Notes: generated by a model not told the origin, from the letters alone. Counted from the first letter of the stretch, positions 9,289-18,532 are shown. The stretch: 36,592 nucleotides of DNA from Methylococcales bacterium (GCA_003584895.1 QVQF01000091.1:1-36592), one strand, 5' to 3'. Numbers and translations are program-made.

Positions 9289-9317
9289 TTGACAGAAGCT
9301 GATTACATCAGTAATTT
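9289..9317 (+). promoter_or_regulatory. candidate sigma-70 promoter of alaC
   Basis: TTGACA (9289-9294) is a perfect -35 element. Exactly 17 bases later TAATTT (9312-9317) matches the -10 consensus at three positions including the first two and the last. It sits in the 179-base gap between kdsB and alaC, leaving a leader of about 90 bases. An 8-bp inverted repeat CGATTTTA/TAAAATCG (9245-9278) just before it could end kdsB transcription, but no T-run follows. Confidence 0.42.
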
Positions 9318-9410
9318 ACTCTGTTTTGTTGTGACTTCTCATGACCTAAGTGTTTTTTGAGGAGCTATTTTTTTAATCTTACTCATACTTGGGTTGCTTA
9401 AGAGCTGTTA

Positions 9411-10598
9411 ATGCAAGAATTTCAAAGAATAAATCGTTTACCTCCCTACGTATTTAACATAGTTAATGAGTTGAAAGCCAAAGCTCGTGCGGCTGGAGAG
9501 GATATTATTGATTTTGGCATGGGTAATCCCGATCAACCTACGCCGCAACATATTGTTGATAAATTGATAGAGGCCGTTCAGCGTCCTGATACCCATCGAT
9601 ATTCAGTTTCTAAGGGTATTCCTAGATTAAGAAAAGCAATCTGTGACTGGTATAAAACCCGTTATGATGTGGACTTAGATCCTGAAACAGAAGCCATTGT
9701 TACCATAGGCTCTAAAGAAGGGCTTGCGCATTTAGCCTTAGCAACATTGGGCCCTGGTGATGTGGTATTGGTACCTAATCCTGCTTATCCTATACATCCT
9801 TATGGTGTCGTTATTGCCGGAGCTGATCTTCGCCATGTGCCTATGACACCGGGTGGTGACTTTTTTGAAGAGTTGCAAAAAGCGATCGTTGATTCTTGGC
9901 CTAAGCCTAAGATGCTTATCCTTAATTTCCCAGGAAATCCGACTACCGAATGTGTGGAGCTCGATTTCTTTGAGAAAATTATTGCTGTCGCTAAAGAGCA
10001 TAATATCTGGGTAGTTCAGGATATTGCTTATGCTGATATCGTTTTTGATGGCTATAAAGCGCCTTCTATACTTCAAGTCGAAGGTGCTAAAGATATTGCA
10101 GTCGAATTTTTCTCCATGTCTAAAAGCTATAACATGCCTGGCTGGCGTGTCGGTTTTATGTGTGGTAATAAAGAGTTAGTCTCGGCTTTAGCAAGAATTA
10201 AATCTTATCTGGATTATGGCACTTTTGCGCCCATACAAATTGCAGCGATTGCCGCATTAGAAGGTCCCCAAGAATGCGTGACTGAAATTGCCGAGATGTA
10301 TAAAAAAAGACGCGACGTGCTGTGTGAAGGTTTGAATGCTGCAGGCTGGCCGGTTGTAAAACCCAAAGCAACTATGTTTGTTTGGGCAAAAATCCCCGAT
10401 GCTTATTTAGCAATGGGCTCCTTAGAGTTTTCTAAAAAACTGTTATTAGAAGCCCGCGTCGCAGTGGCTCCCGGCGTAGGTTTTGGTCAGTACGGCGATG
10501 ATCATGTGCGTTTTGGCTTAATTGAAAATGAGCATCGTACCCGCCAAGCTGTTCGTGGCATTCGTCTGATGATGAAAAAAGATGGCTTAGCTACTTAG
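9411..10598 (+). CDS. alaC: alanine transaminase (AlaC-type class I/II aminotransferase)
   Basis: PLP-dependent aminotransferase interconverting pyruvate/glutamate and alanine/2-oxoglutarate. The N-terminus ([19 protein letters not shown]) and [13 protein letters not shown] match AlaC (YfdZ) closely. The Schiff-base lysine is K238 in [25 protein letters not shown] supplies the conserved asparagine, and [19 protein letters not shown] the C-terminal phosphate-binding arginine region. At 395 residues it has normal length. It lies just upstream of hom-thrC, separated by a palindromic repeat; alaC-hom-thrC is a recurring order in gammaproteobacteria. Confidence 0.92.
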   Translation: MQEFQRINRLPPYVFNIVNELKAKARAAGEDIIDFGMGNPDQPTPQHIVDKLIEAVQRPDTHRYSVSKGIPRLRKAICDWYKTRYDVDLDPETEAIVTIGSKEGLAHLALATLGPGDVVLVPNPAYPIHPYGVVIAGADLRHVPMTPGGDFFEELQKAIVDSWPKPKMLILNFPGNPTTECVELDFFEKIIAVAKEHNIWVVQDIAYADIVFDGYKAPSILQVEGAKDIAVEFFSMSKSYNMPGWRVGFMCGNKELVSALARIKSYLDYGTFAPIQIAAIAALEGPQECVTEIAEMYKKRRDVLCEGLNAAGWPVVKPKATMFVWAKIPDAYLAMGSLEFSKKLLLEARVAVAPGVGFGQYGDDHVRFGLIENEHRTRQAVRGIRLMMKKDGLAT

Positions 10599-10607
10599 AA
10601 AAGTTAC

Positions 10608-10642
10608 GTAGGTCGGGTTACGCTATCGCTAACCCGACCTAC
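10608..10642. repeat. GTAGGTyGGGTTA palindrome, copy 1 (alaC-hom gap)
   Basis: A perfect 13-bp inverted repeat, GTAGGTCGGGTTA / TAACCCGACCTAC, with a 9-base loop CGCTATCGC. It lies 10 bases after the alaC stop, so it can act as a strong RNA hairpin there, although only A-rich sequence follows. Two relatives occur at 13181-13250, so this is a dispersed repeat family and not just a terminator. Confidence 0.85.
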
Positions 10643-10670
10643 AAAATATAAAGATGAATAATGTTTAACT

Positions 10671-10683
10671 GGAGCTTGAATTG
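10671..10683 (+). promoter_or_regulatory. ribosome-binding site that fixes the TTG start of hom
   Basis: GGAG (10671-10674) is followed by six bases and TTG. The nearby ATGs run into stops in their frames, and MKPVKVGVLGLG is the usual start of homoserine dehydrogenases in this group, so TTG is the real start. Confidence 0.75.
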
Positions 10684-11991
10684 AAACCGGTAAAAGTTGG
10701 TGTATTAGGATTGGGTACAGTAGGCGGTGGTACCGTTAATGTACTAAAGCGCAATGCGGCAGAAATCGCTAGGCGTGCAGGTAGGGAAATCACTATTACC
10801 CGTGCTTCAGTTAAAGACTTAGATAAGCTGCGTATCTGTGATACCCAAGGTATTATTTTAACTACCGACCCTATGGATATCATTAACGATCCCGACATTG
10901 ATATTGTTGTGGAGTTAATCGGTGGAGCCGGTCTAGTTAAAGAATTGGTTTTAAAAGCTATCAGTAATGGTAAACATGTCGTCACAGCGAATAAGTCGCT
11001 GATTGCTTTACACGGTAATGAAATCTTTGCCAAAGCTAGTGAAAAAGGCGTTATTGTCGCTTTCGAAGCAGCGGTTGCCGGTGGTATCCCTATTATTAAA
11101 GCTATACGTGAAGGCTTAAGTGGTAATCAAATTGAATGGTTAGCCGGTATTATTAACGGTACCGGCAATTTCATTTTGACCGAAATGCGCGATAAAGGCC
11201 GGGACTTTAATGATGTCTTAGCTGAGGCTCAAGCCTTGGGTTATGCAGAAGCAGATCCTACTTTTGATGTTGAAGGTATCGATGCCGGTCATAAATTGAC
11301 TATCTTAGCGTCGATTGCTTTCGGTATTCCTTTACAGTTTGACAAGGTTTACACCGAAGGTATTACCGGAATTACTCGTCTTGATGTTGAGTATGCTGAA
11401 CAACTAGGTTATCGCATTAAACATTTAGGCATCGCCAGAAAAATGCCAAATGGTATTGAACTTAGAGTACATCCTACCTTAATCCCAGAGCGTCGTTTAA
11501 TTGCTAATGTGAATGGCGTGATGAATGCTGTTGTCGTAAAAGGCGATGCGGTAGGTCCTAGCCTTTATTATGGAGCCGGTGCCGGTGCAGAGCCCACGGC
11601 ATCTGCGGTAGTCGCTGATTTGATTGATGTCGCTAGAGCACTAACTAGTGACCCTGAAAATCGCGTGCCGCATTTAGCCTTTCAGGCAGATGCCTTAGTT
11701 GATATTCCCGTTTTACCGGCGGCTCAATTTAGAACAGCTTATTATTTACGCTTAAATGCAGAAGATAAGCCGGGCGCCCTAGCCGATGTCACACGCATTT
11801 TGGCCGACCATCACATTAGTATTGAAGCGATTATACAAAGAGAGCCAGCAGGTGATGCCACAGCTATCCCTATTATTTTGCTGACTGAAATAACTCTGGA
11901 ACATGAAATGAATGCTGCGATTACAAAAATCGAAGCCCTAAAAACTGTGACCGGAAAAGTCAATCGTATCCGTTTAGAAACCTTGAGATAA
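10681..11991 (+). CDS. hom: homoserine dehydrogenase
   Basis: NAD(P)-dependent reduction of aspartate semialdehyde to homoserine, the branch point to threonine and methionine. The Rossmann motif is GVLGLGTVGGGTVNVL at the N-terminus. The catalytic domain shows NKSLIALHG, FEAAVAGGIPIIKAIREG and GIINGTGNFILTEM, with AEADPTFDVEGIDAGHKLTIL. A C-terminal ACT domain (RLNAEDKPGALADVTRILADHHISIEAI, about residues 355-430) implies threonine feedback. Monofunctional, 436 residues, no aspartokinase domain. The start codon is TTG, chosen for its GGAG site. thrC follows after 6 bases. Confidence 0.96.
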   Translation: MKPVKVGVLGLGTVGGGTVNVLKRNAAEIARRAGREITITRASVKDLDKLRICDTQGIILTTDPMDIINDPDIDIVVELIGGAGLVKELVLKAISNGKHVVTANKSLIALHGNEIFAKASEKGVIVAFEAAVAGGIPIIKAIREGLSGNQIEWLAGIINGTGNFILTEMRDKGRDFNDVLAEAQALGYAEADPTFDVEGIDAGHKLTILASIAFGIPLQFDKVYTEGITGITRLDVEYAEQLGYRIKHLGIARKMPNGIELRVHPTLIPERRLIANVNGVMNAVVVKGDAVGPSLYYGAGAGAEPTASAVVADLIDVARALTSDPENRVPHLAFQADALVDIPVLPAAQFRTAYYLRLNAEDKPGALADVTRILADHHISIEAIIQREPAGDATAIPIILLTEITLEHEMNAAITKIEALKTVTGKVNRIRLETLR

Positions 11992-11997
11992 ATAGTT

Positions 11998-13077
11998 ATG
12001 TCTACCCATAAACACCATACTGGATTAATTGAACGTTATAGAGACCGTCTGCCGGTTAGTGCAAATACGCGCATCATCAGTTTAAACGAAGGCAATACGC
12101 CGCTGATCGAGTTGCAAAATATTCCTAGATTACTGGGTAAAGACGTAAAGATTTATGCCAAGTTTGAAGGCTTAAATCCAACCGGTTCTTTTAAAGATCG
12201 CGGTATGACCATGGCGGTTACTAAAGCGGTAGAAGAGGGTAGTCAAGCTATCATCTGTGCCTCTACCGGTAACACTTCTGCGGCTGCTGCGGCTTATGCA
12301 GCTCGAGCCGGTATTAAAGCCTTTGTGTTAATTCCTGATGGCAAAATAGCCCAAGGTAAATTAGCGCAAACTCTAATGTACGATGCGACTATCATTCAGA
12401 TTAATGGTAACTTTGATCAAGGTATGGCATTGGTTAAAGAAGTGGCAGAACAAGCGCCTGTGACTATCGTTAACTCCATTAATCCTTATCGTATTGATGG
12501 TCAAAAAACCGCAGCCTTTGAAATTGTTGATGATTTAGGTTTTGCGCCAGATTATCACTGTTTGCCAGTCGGTAATGCCGGCAATATCACCGCTTATTGG
12601 AAAGGCTATAAAGAATATGCGACCGATAGAGTGTGTGGTAATCGCCCTGTTATGTGTGGATATCAAGCAGCAGGAGCAGCCCCCTTTGTAGCCGGTCTCA
12701 TGATTGATAACCCAGAAACGATAGCCACCGCTATACGTATTGGTCATCCGCAGTCTTGGGACTTCGCTTGGGCTGCACAACAAGAGTCTGGCGGTTGGTT
12801 TGATAAGTTTAGCGATGAACAAATTTTAGTAGCTCAAAGAATGCTCTCACAACATGAAGGTATATTTTGCGAGCCTGCATCGGCGACCTCATTAGCCGGT
12901 GCTATGCAAGACATTGCTTCTGGTAAAATCCCTGAAGGTAGTATCATTGTCTGTACTTTAACGGGCAATGGCTTAAAAGATCCAGATACCGCTATAAAAC
13001 AATGTGCTTCCGCTCATCCTGTGACCATAGAGGCCAGTTTGGATGCCGTTAAACGAGCCATCTTGGATAATTTATAA
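11998..13077 (+). CDS. thrC: threonine synthase
   Basis: PLP enzyme converting O-phosphohomoserine to threonine. The PLP lysine is K66 in NPTGSFKDRGM, and the cofactor phosphate loop appears as LPVGNAGNITAYWKGYKEY. SINPYRIDGQKTAAFEI is also typical. At 359 residues it belongs to the short (Pseudomonas/Bacillus-type) threonine synthases, not the longer E. coli type. It is cotranscribed with hom (6-base gap), forming the threonine branch unit. A block of palindromic repeats follows the gene. Confidence 0.95.
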   Translation: MSTHKHHTGLIERYRDRLPVSANTRIISLNEGNTPLIELQNIPRLLGKDVKIYAKFEGLNPTGSFKDRGMTMAVTKAVEEGSQAIICASTGNTSAAAAAYAARAGIKAFVLIPDGKIAQGKLAQTLMYDATIIQINGNFDQGMALVKEVAEQAPVTIVNSINPYRIDGQKTAAFEIVDDLGFAPDYHCLPVGNAGNITAYWKGYKEYATDRVCGNRPVMCGYQAAGAAPFVAGLMIDNPETIATAIRIGHPQSWDFAWAAQQESGGWFDKFSDEQILVAQRMLSQHEGIFCEPASATSLAGAMQDIASGKIPEGSIIVCTLTGNGLKDPDTAIKQCASAHPVTIEASLDAVKRAILDNL

Positions 13078-13085
13078 TTTAGTTG

Positions 13086-13150
13086 CCTGGAGTAAAACAG
13101 CTTTAGCTGTTTTAAAGTGCTATAGCTGAAGCTATTGCACTCCTGACTTA
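13086..13150. repeat. AGCTTTAGCT/AGCTGAAGCT double-hairpin repeat, copy 1
   Basis: Contains two adjacent palindromes: AAAACAGCTTTAGCTGTTTT (9-bp arms) and ATAGCTGAAGCTAT. Flanks are GGAG...CTCC, which also pair. The same 65-base unit occurs inverted at 18467-18532 with only a few differences. It begins 8 bases after the thrC stop and may serve as its terminator. Confidence 0.85.
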
Positions 13151-13180
13151 CTGTTTTCGCTTAACTGTGGGCAAGTTTAT

Positions 13181-13250
13181 GTAGGTTGGGTTAGCGTAAC
13201 GTAACCCAACATTACAGGAATTGTCGGGTTACGCTTTTGCTAACCCGACC
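13181..13250. repeat. GTAGGTyGGGTTA palindromes, copies 2 and 3
   Basis: Two hairpins in tandem: GTTGGGTTA / TAACCCAAC (13185-13210) and GTCGGGTTA / TAACCCGAC (13223-13249). The first opens with GTAGGTTGGGTTAGCG, the second ends TAACCCGACCT; both match the 10608 element in layout. Together with the preceding double-hairpin repeat they fill the 229-base gap between thrC and the ABC gene. Confidence 0.82.
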
Positions 13251-13306
13251 TTGTGTTTCTGGAATAATGATCGATCTAAAGATAACGATACAGAGCTTAC
13301 CATCTC

Positions 13307-15097
13307 GTGCAATCAAAAACGGCTAAACCATCCTACACTTGGGGCACGATTTATCGTATAGCCTTAGAGCATAAAAAAGCGCTGATTTATTCTCATTTCA
13401 TCGCTGTTTTAGCGATGATGGCCAGTGTACCGGTGCCGTTGTTGATGCCGATGTTAGTGGATGAAGTCTTGCTTAAAAAGCCAGGCGTGGCGATGAGTCT
13501 CATCAATCCGTGGTTTCCTCCAGAATGGCACCAACCAGTCCTTTATATTGCGGTTATATTGATAGTCAGTTTATTGCTGCGCATCATAGCCATCATCTTT
13601 AATATCATCCAAGCACGTCATTTCTCCTGTATTGCTAAAGATATAGTGTTTCGTATACGCCAAAATCTTATTGGCCATTTACAAACCATCTCTATGTCCG
13701 AATATGAAAGCTTAGGCACGGGCACAGTAGTCACGCATTTAGTTAAAGACCTAGATACCATTGATACATTTATCGGCTCCACAGTTAGTAAGTTACTGGT
13801 GGCCAGTTTAACGATTTTAGGCACGGCGGTGATACTCTTATGGATGCACTGGCAGTTAGGCTTATTTATCATGCTGTTAAATCCAGCGGTCATTTACTTT
13901 ACTCGCGTAGTGGGTTCACGCGTTAAGGATCTTAAGGCTAAAGAAAATTCAGCTTACCAAGTGTTTCAACAAGCACTAACCGAAACCTTAGAAGCCATCC
14001 ATCAAATTCGTGCCAGTAATCGCGAGCAACATTATTGTGCGCAATTAATTAGTACCGCACGATCGGTTAAAGACTATTCGGCGGCTTATGCTTGGAAAAG
14101 TGACGCGGCCTCTCGCATTAGTTTTTTAGTATTTTTGTTCGGTTTTGATATATTCCGCGCTTGCGCGATGTTGATGGTGTTTTATTCTGATCTGAGTATC
14201 GGCCAAATGCTCGCCGTGTTCGGTTATCTGTGGTTTATGATGGCGCCAGTACAAGAAATATTAAGTATACAATATGCGTTTTATGCCGCAAAAGCCGCCT
14301 TAGTCCGTATTAATTGTTTGTATGCTTTAAAACAAGAGCCCGCTTATCCGCATCTTGAAAATCCTTTTCTGGATAAAAAAACCGTCGCTATCCGCGTAGA
14401 AAACTTACACTTTAGTTATGGCGAAGAAACCATCCTTAACGGTATTAACCTAAGCATTAAAGCTGGAGAAAAGGTCGCCTTAGTAGGCGCTAGTGGCGGT
14501 GGTAAATCAACCTTAATACAAGCGCTGATTGGACTTTATACGCCTAGTTCGGGGCAAATCTATTTTGATAATGTGCCGATAGAGCATATAGGTTTGGATG
14601 TAGTTAGAGAGCATGTTGTTACCGTACTGCAACATCCAGTGTTATTTAACGATAGCATACGTGCTAATTTGACTTTGGGTAAACAGGTTGCTGATGCCGA
14701 ATTATGGAACGCCTTGGCGATTGCGCAATTAACCGATACCGTAAAAGATCTAGCTCAGGGTTTAGATACCATTGTTGGTAGACAAGGGATGCGGTTATCC
14801 GGTGGTCAACGTCAACGTATGGCCATTGCTCGTATGGTGGTGGCTGATCCTAAAGTGGTGATCTTAGATGAGGCGACCTCAGCACTGGATAGCGAAACCG
14901 AACATCATTTACATGTGGCTTTGGCTGAGTTCTTAAAAGGCCGTACCACGCTGATTATTGCTCACCGCTTAAGTGCTGTTAAACAAGCTGATCATGTTTA
15001 TGTGTTTGAACAAGGTCTGGTAATAGAGCAGGGTAATCATGAAACTTTACTAAACCAAAACGGTCTTTATGCGAAGTTATATGATGAATATCAATAG
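13307..15097 (+). CDS. ABC exporter, fused permease-ATPase (MsbA/MDR type)
   Basis: Half-transporter with an N-terminal six-helix membrane domain (about residues 25-320) and a C-terminal ATPase. Walker A is GASGGGKS at 394-401 with K400. The signature is LSGGQRQRMAIARM and Walker B is VVILDEATSALD, followed by the H-loop IIAHRLS. At 596 residues it works as a homodimer in this family. The start is GTG with a weak ribosome-binding site; the family normally has only a short N-terminal extension, so this start is reasonable. MsbA-like lipid export is possible, but the sequence does not identify the substrate. It is followed 51 bases later by a small secreted protein that may be cotranscribed. 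Confidence 0.9.
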   Translation: MQSKTAKPSYTWGTIYRIALEHKKALIYSHFIAVLAMMASVPVPLLMPMLVDEVLLKKPGVAMSLINPWFPPEWHQPVLYIAVILIVSLLLRIIAIIFNIIQARHFSCIAKDIVFRIRQNLIGHLQTISMSEYESLGTGTVVTHLVKDLDTIDTFIGSTVSKLLVASLTILGTAVILLWMHWQLGLFIMLLNPAVIYFTRVVGSRVKDLKAKENSAYQVFQQALTETLEAIHQIRASNREQHYCAQLISTARSVKDYSAAYAWKSDAASRISFLVFLFGFDIFRACAMLMVFYSDLSIGQMLAVFGYLWFMMAPVQEILSIQYAFYAAKAALVRINCLYALKQEPAYPHLENPFLDKKTVAIRVENLHFSYGEETILNGINLSIKAGEKVALVGASGGGKSTLIQALIGLYTPSSGQIYFDNVPIEHIGLDVVREHVVTVLQHPVLFNDSIRANLTLGKQVADAELWNALAIAQLTDTVKDLAQGLDTIVGRQGMRLSGGQRQRMAIARMVVADPKVVILDEATSALDSETEHHLHVALAEFLKGRTTLIIAHRLSAVKQADHVYVFEQGLVIEQGNHETLLNQNGLYAKLYDEYQ

Positions 15098-15148
15098 AGA
15101 AATCTTCATCAAGGCTAGGTTTTATAATATCAATCACAGAGGCACACC

Positions 15149-15505
15149 ATGTTGATCAACAAATCATTAATAATACTTATATTAAGCTTACTCGTTAGCC
15201 CAATGGCAAAAGCCGTTGGCGAAGAACAATCTTTATCGGCGATTAAATCATTAGTAACACCTCAGCAGCTTGAGTTACTGATACAAAAGTTTCAACCTAC
15301 CATGAAGCCAGAGCAACGCACTCAACTTTCTGGCTTAGTTCAACAGCAGCTTAATAATTTAAGTCCTAAGGAATTGATGGAATTTGGCAATGCCAAAATG
15401 ATAGAGATGCCTGAGCTAGTGAAAAAGCATATTAGTAAAATGCCAGCTAGTGAATTAAAGCAAATTCAACAAACCTTAAAATTACAAAAAAGTCCGCAAC
15501 CATAA
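15149..15505 (+). CDS. small exported protein of unknown function
   Basis: I do not recognise a family. The 118 residues start with a Sec signal peptide (MLINKSLIILILSLLVSPMAKA, cleavage likely after AKA). The mature part is about 95 residues, glutamine-, lysine- and leucine-rich, with no cysteine and probably all helical (QQLELLIQKFQPTMKPEQRTQL, LVQQQLNNLSPKELMEF, MPASELKQIQQTLKLQ). AGAGG gives a fair ribosome-binding site. It follows the ABC exporter on the same strand. The regular spacing of L/Q/K suggests a helical bundle or coiled coil in the periplasm; a link to the exporter is only positional. Confidence 0.72.
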   Translation: MLINKSLIILILSLLVSPMAKAVGEEQSLSAIKSLVTPQQLELLIQKFQPTMKPEQRTQLSGLVQQQLNNLSPKELMEFGNAKMIEMPELVKKHISKMPASELKQIQQTLKLQKSPQP

Positions 15506-15570
15506 AGCCGTTGTTATTAACCAAATCGTCATTCCAGTGGAAAGTCTTACGTAAATCCCTACCGGAACTG

Positions 15571-15602
15571 AAGCGGGACGGGGTTACAAACCCCGACCGG
15601 CA
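15571..15602. repeat. GGGGTT hairpin between convergent genes
   Basis: CGGGGTT (15579-15585) and AACCCCG (15589-15595) form a perfect 7-bp stem with loop ACA; flanking GGGA/ACCGG and CGGCATCGGCCG add GC-rich structure. It lies between two convergent genes, so it may act as a two-way terminator, though no clear T-run follows on either strand. Its form resembles the other intergenic palindromes here, but I see no second copy in the window. Confidence 0.5.
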
Positions 15603-15671
15603 TCGGCCGATTAACCACTAGCAAGCATCTTCTCTACTAGGGCTTAGATTTTTAAATGCCCATTAATATTA

Positions 15672-18356
15672 TCAAGCTAGTCTTAAATCTTTTACCACTC
15701 TGACGATGTCTTGATTTTGGGCAATGGCTTCTATGCTGAAACCTAGCTTACTAACTAGCGATAGCATGGGTTGGTTGATGGCCAGTACTTCACCTTCAAA
15801 AAATAACATGCCTTTGGTTTTGGCTGATTGCATTAAGCTGGTCATCAGGCGTGTGCCTATGCCTAGATTATGACAATCATCAGCTACCACTAGTGCAAAT
15901 TCGACGGATTGACCGTCGGGATTGGTTAGGTAACGTCCTACGGCGAGTTCAGTGATTTTGTGTTCATCTTCGGTAATGGCAATAAAAGCCATTTCTCGGT
16001 CATAATCAATTTGTGTAAAGCGCACGATCATTTCTGGGGTTAGTTCATGCAAGGCTTGCATAAAACGAAAGTATTTAGTGCGATCTGACAAACGACTGTG
16101 AAAGTTGGTTTCTAAGTCGGCATCTTCGGGACGTATGGGACGTATGCAGATATTAATGCCATTGCTTAATTGATGATGTGAGATCAGTTCATGAGGGTAG
16201 GGATGTATCGCCATGTGGGCATAATGACTGAGTTGGTTGCATAACTGCGCTTTAATACGAGCATCTACGGCAATGGCACCGTGCTCATCAACGATTAAAG
16301 GATTAATGTCCAACTCTAAGATTTCTGGTAATTCGCTGACCATGGTTGAGACATTCAGCAGTACTTCAATTAGAGCTTTTGTGTTGGCGGGGGGTAATTG
16401 TCGAAATGCCTTTAAGTATTTGGCCGCTTTGGTTTTGGCAATGAGTTGCTCAACCATATAGCTGTTAAGTGGGGGTAGGGCAACGGCATTATCTTGTAGG
16501 ATTTCTACCAAAGTCCCACCTAAACCAAAACTAATCGCCGGACCAAACAAGGGATCTCTTACTACGCCTATCATCAGTTCTCTGCCACTAGCGCTTTTAA
16601 ACATGGGTTCAACGGTCATACCTACCGTTGTGATCTCAGGATGTGTGAGTTTAATGGCTGCTTCCATCTCAGTGTAGTGTTTAGAAATTTCTTGAACGCT
16701 GTTTATGTTGAGCCTAACGCCGCCTATATCAGATTTATGGCTGAACTCAGCCATATTCACTTTTAAAACGACCGGGAAACGTAAGGTTTCTGAGGCAATC
16801 ATAGCGTCTTTTGCGCTAGCAACACTGATGGTTTGAGTGACGGGGATATTAAAGGCGGCCAAAATGGCTTTAGATTCTTGTGCGGTTAATACTTGGCGAC
16901 CTTCTGAAAGGACGCGTTCAATAATTAAGCGTGCGCCTGCAACATCGGGCTGGGCGAGTTCATCCGTTACTGTTGGGATTTGTTTAAGCAGGATTTGATT
17001 TTCTGCATAATTGGCTAAAAAAGCAAAGGCATCGACTGCTGTTTCAGGGGTATTAAAGTGCGCGACTTTGCTGTTTGCAAATAAATCACGCCCCGCCTGT
17101 ACTTTAGCTCCTCCGGTCCAAGACGCTAGCACTGGTTTATGGCTAGTCTTGGCGCCATCAATAATATATTCAGCGACTAAGGTGGGTTCGGTCATGGCTT
17201 GGGGCGTTAATATGACTAAGATGCCATCAATATTGTCGTCGTTAATGCAGACCTCTAAGGCTTGCCGATATCGATCAGCCGTGGCATCCCCTAAAATGTC
17301 GATAGGATTGGCGTGAGACCAATGCGGCGGTAATACAGCATTTAAACTTTCTAAACTGGTAGGATTTAATTGAGCCATTTGTATGCCTACATCTTCGGCG
17401 CGATCGGTACTCATCACACCAGGACCGCCGGCATTGGTAATAATAGCTAGGTGATCTTTTTTGACCACATAATTATTCGCTAGCACTCTGGCGGCAGAAA
17501 ATAACTCGGTAATGCTATAGGCTCTAACTACACCGGCTCTAGCAATGGCTGCATCGAAGACCTTGTCGCCGCCCACCATCGCGCCGGTATGAGACATGGC
17601 GGCTTTGCAGCCAGCTTCGTGGCGACCAGACTTTATCAGGATCACCGGTTTTAAACGTGCAGCGGCTTTAAGGCCACTTAAAAAGCGTCGGGCATCGCGT
17701 ATGCCTTCGACATACATTAAGATGCCGGTGGTTTTACTGTCGGTGGCTAGATAATCTAAGACTTCACCAAAATCAATATCAGCTGCACCACCCATAGAAA
17801 CCACGGTGGAAAAGCCTATGTCCTGAACTTTTGCCCAATCTAATATAGCTGTACAGACAGCGCCTGATTGCGATAACAAGGCAAGACTTCCATCTTTAAC
17901 AATACCATCACCAAAGGTAGCATTCAATTGGCCACTAGGACCTATGACGCCTAGGCAATTAGGGCCAATAATACGAATGCTGTAGCGATGGGCAATGCCT
18001 AGTATCTCTTGTTGTAAACGCTGGCCTTCTGCGCCTAGCTCTCCAAAACCAGCGCTGATGATAATGACTGAACTAACACCTTTGTCACCACATTGTCGCA
18101 ATATGCAGGGCACTGTCGGTGCGGGTGTGGCGATGACCACTAGATCTAAGTCTTCTGGAACAGCATGTAAATCAGGGTAAGCTTTGAGTCCTAATAATTG
18201 CTCATGTTTAGGATTGATAGGATAAAGTCCGCCGCTAAAGCCTGCTTCTTGCATGTTAAGCAGTAGTCTATAGCCCACACTATTTTCGCGTTCTGATGCG
18301 CCAACGATAGCAACAGAGTTAGGAGTAAAGAAATGTTGTAAATAATGAGGTCCCAT
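15672..18356 (-). CDS. pat: bifunctional acyl-CoA synthetase-like/GNAT protein lysine acetyltransferase (Pat/YfiQ type)
   Basis: Large protein built like E. coli PatZ/YfiQ (886 residues): an NDP-forming acyl-CoA synthetase-like region and a C-terminal GNAT domain. Residues 1-130 are a CoA-binding Rossmann domain (FFTPNSVAIVGASERENS). Then come succinyl-CoA-ligase-like parts (RIIGPNCLGVIGP, LLSQSGAVCTAILDWA and CKAAMSHTGAMVGGDKVFDAA), and an ATP-grasp portion at about 470-700 (VVLKVNMAEFSHKSDIGGV, ISFGLGGTLVEIL, ELDINPLIV). GNAT follows at about 720-894 (IRPIRPEDADLE, FALVVADDCHNLGIGTRLM, the acetyl-CoA loop). Known members acetylate acetyl-CoA synthetase and other proteins. It is alone on its strand, with a repeat upstream. 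Confidence 0.9.
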   Translation of the reverse strand: MGPHYLQHFFTPNSVAIVGASERENSVGYRLLLNMQEAGFSGGLYPINPKHEQLLGLKAYPDLHAVPEDLDLVVIATPAPTVPCILRQCGDKGVSSVIIISAGFGELGAEGQRLQQEILGIAHRYSIRIIGPNCLGVIGPSGQLNATFGDGIVKDGSLALLSQSGAVCTAILDWAKVQDIGFSTVVSMGGAADIDFGEVLDYLATDSKTTGILMYVEGIRDARRFLSGLKAAARLKPVILIKSGRHEAGCKAAMSHTGAMVGGDKVFDAAIARAGVVRAYSITELFSAARVLANNYVVKKDHLAIITNAGGPGVMSTDRAEDVGIQMAQLNPTSLESLNAVLPPHWSHANPIDILGDATADRYRQALEVCINDDNIDGILVILTPQAMTEPTLVAEYIIDGAKTSHKPVLASWTGGAKVQAGRDLFANSKVAHFNTPETAVDAFAFLANYAENQILLKQIPTVTDELAQPDVAGARLIIERVLSEGRQVLTAQESKAILAAFNIPVTQTISVASAKDAMIASETLRFPVVLKVNMAEFSHKSDIGGVRLNINSVQEISKHYTEMEAAIKLTHPEITTVGMTVEPMFKSASGRELMIGVVRDPLFGPAISFGLGGTLVEILQDNAVALPPLNSYMVEQLIAKTKAAKYLKAFRQLPPANTKALIEVLLNVSTMVSELPEILELDINPLIVDEHGAIAVDARIKAQLCNQLSHYAHMAIHPYPHELISHHQLSNGINICIRPIRPEDADLETNFHSRLSDRTKYFRFMQALHELTPEMIVRFTQIDYDREMAFIAITEDEHKITELAVGRYLTNPDGQSVEFALVVADDCHNLGIGTRLMTSLMQSAKTKGMLFFEGEVLAINQPMLSLVSKLGFSIEAIAQNQDIVRVVKDLRLA

Positions 18357-18466
18357 GTTTTTTCCGTAGCTAAGATAGTTAGAAAATCGTTGTTTTACGA
18401 CCTACAAGGTTTTATGGTTTATGTTGTTCAAGGAAGAAAAAATTATAAGTATATGAAACTTGAGGA

Positions 18467-18532
18467 GTAAGCAGGAATGTAATAGCTTCAGCTATTACTT
18501 TTAAAACAGCTAAAGCTGTTTTACTCCAGTAG
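18467..18532. repeat. AGCTTTAGCT/AGCTGAAGCT double-hairpin repeat, copy 2 (inverted)
   Basis: Read on the reverse strand this is TGGAGTAAAACAGCTTTAGC... through the second hairpin TAGCTGAAGCTA to TCCTGCTTA, nearly the same as the copy at 13086. Differences are confined to the spacer between hairpins and a few end bases, including paired changes that keep the stems. It lies in the 230-base gap between pat and ftsK, downstream of ftsK. Confidence 0.85.

Noticed and set aside
13086-13250. CRISPR-like or IS remnant in the thrC-ABC gap
   Set aside because: The repeats are different hairpins without regular spacing or spacers, and no transposase fragment is present.
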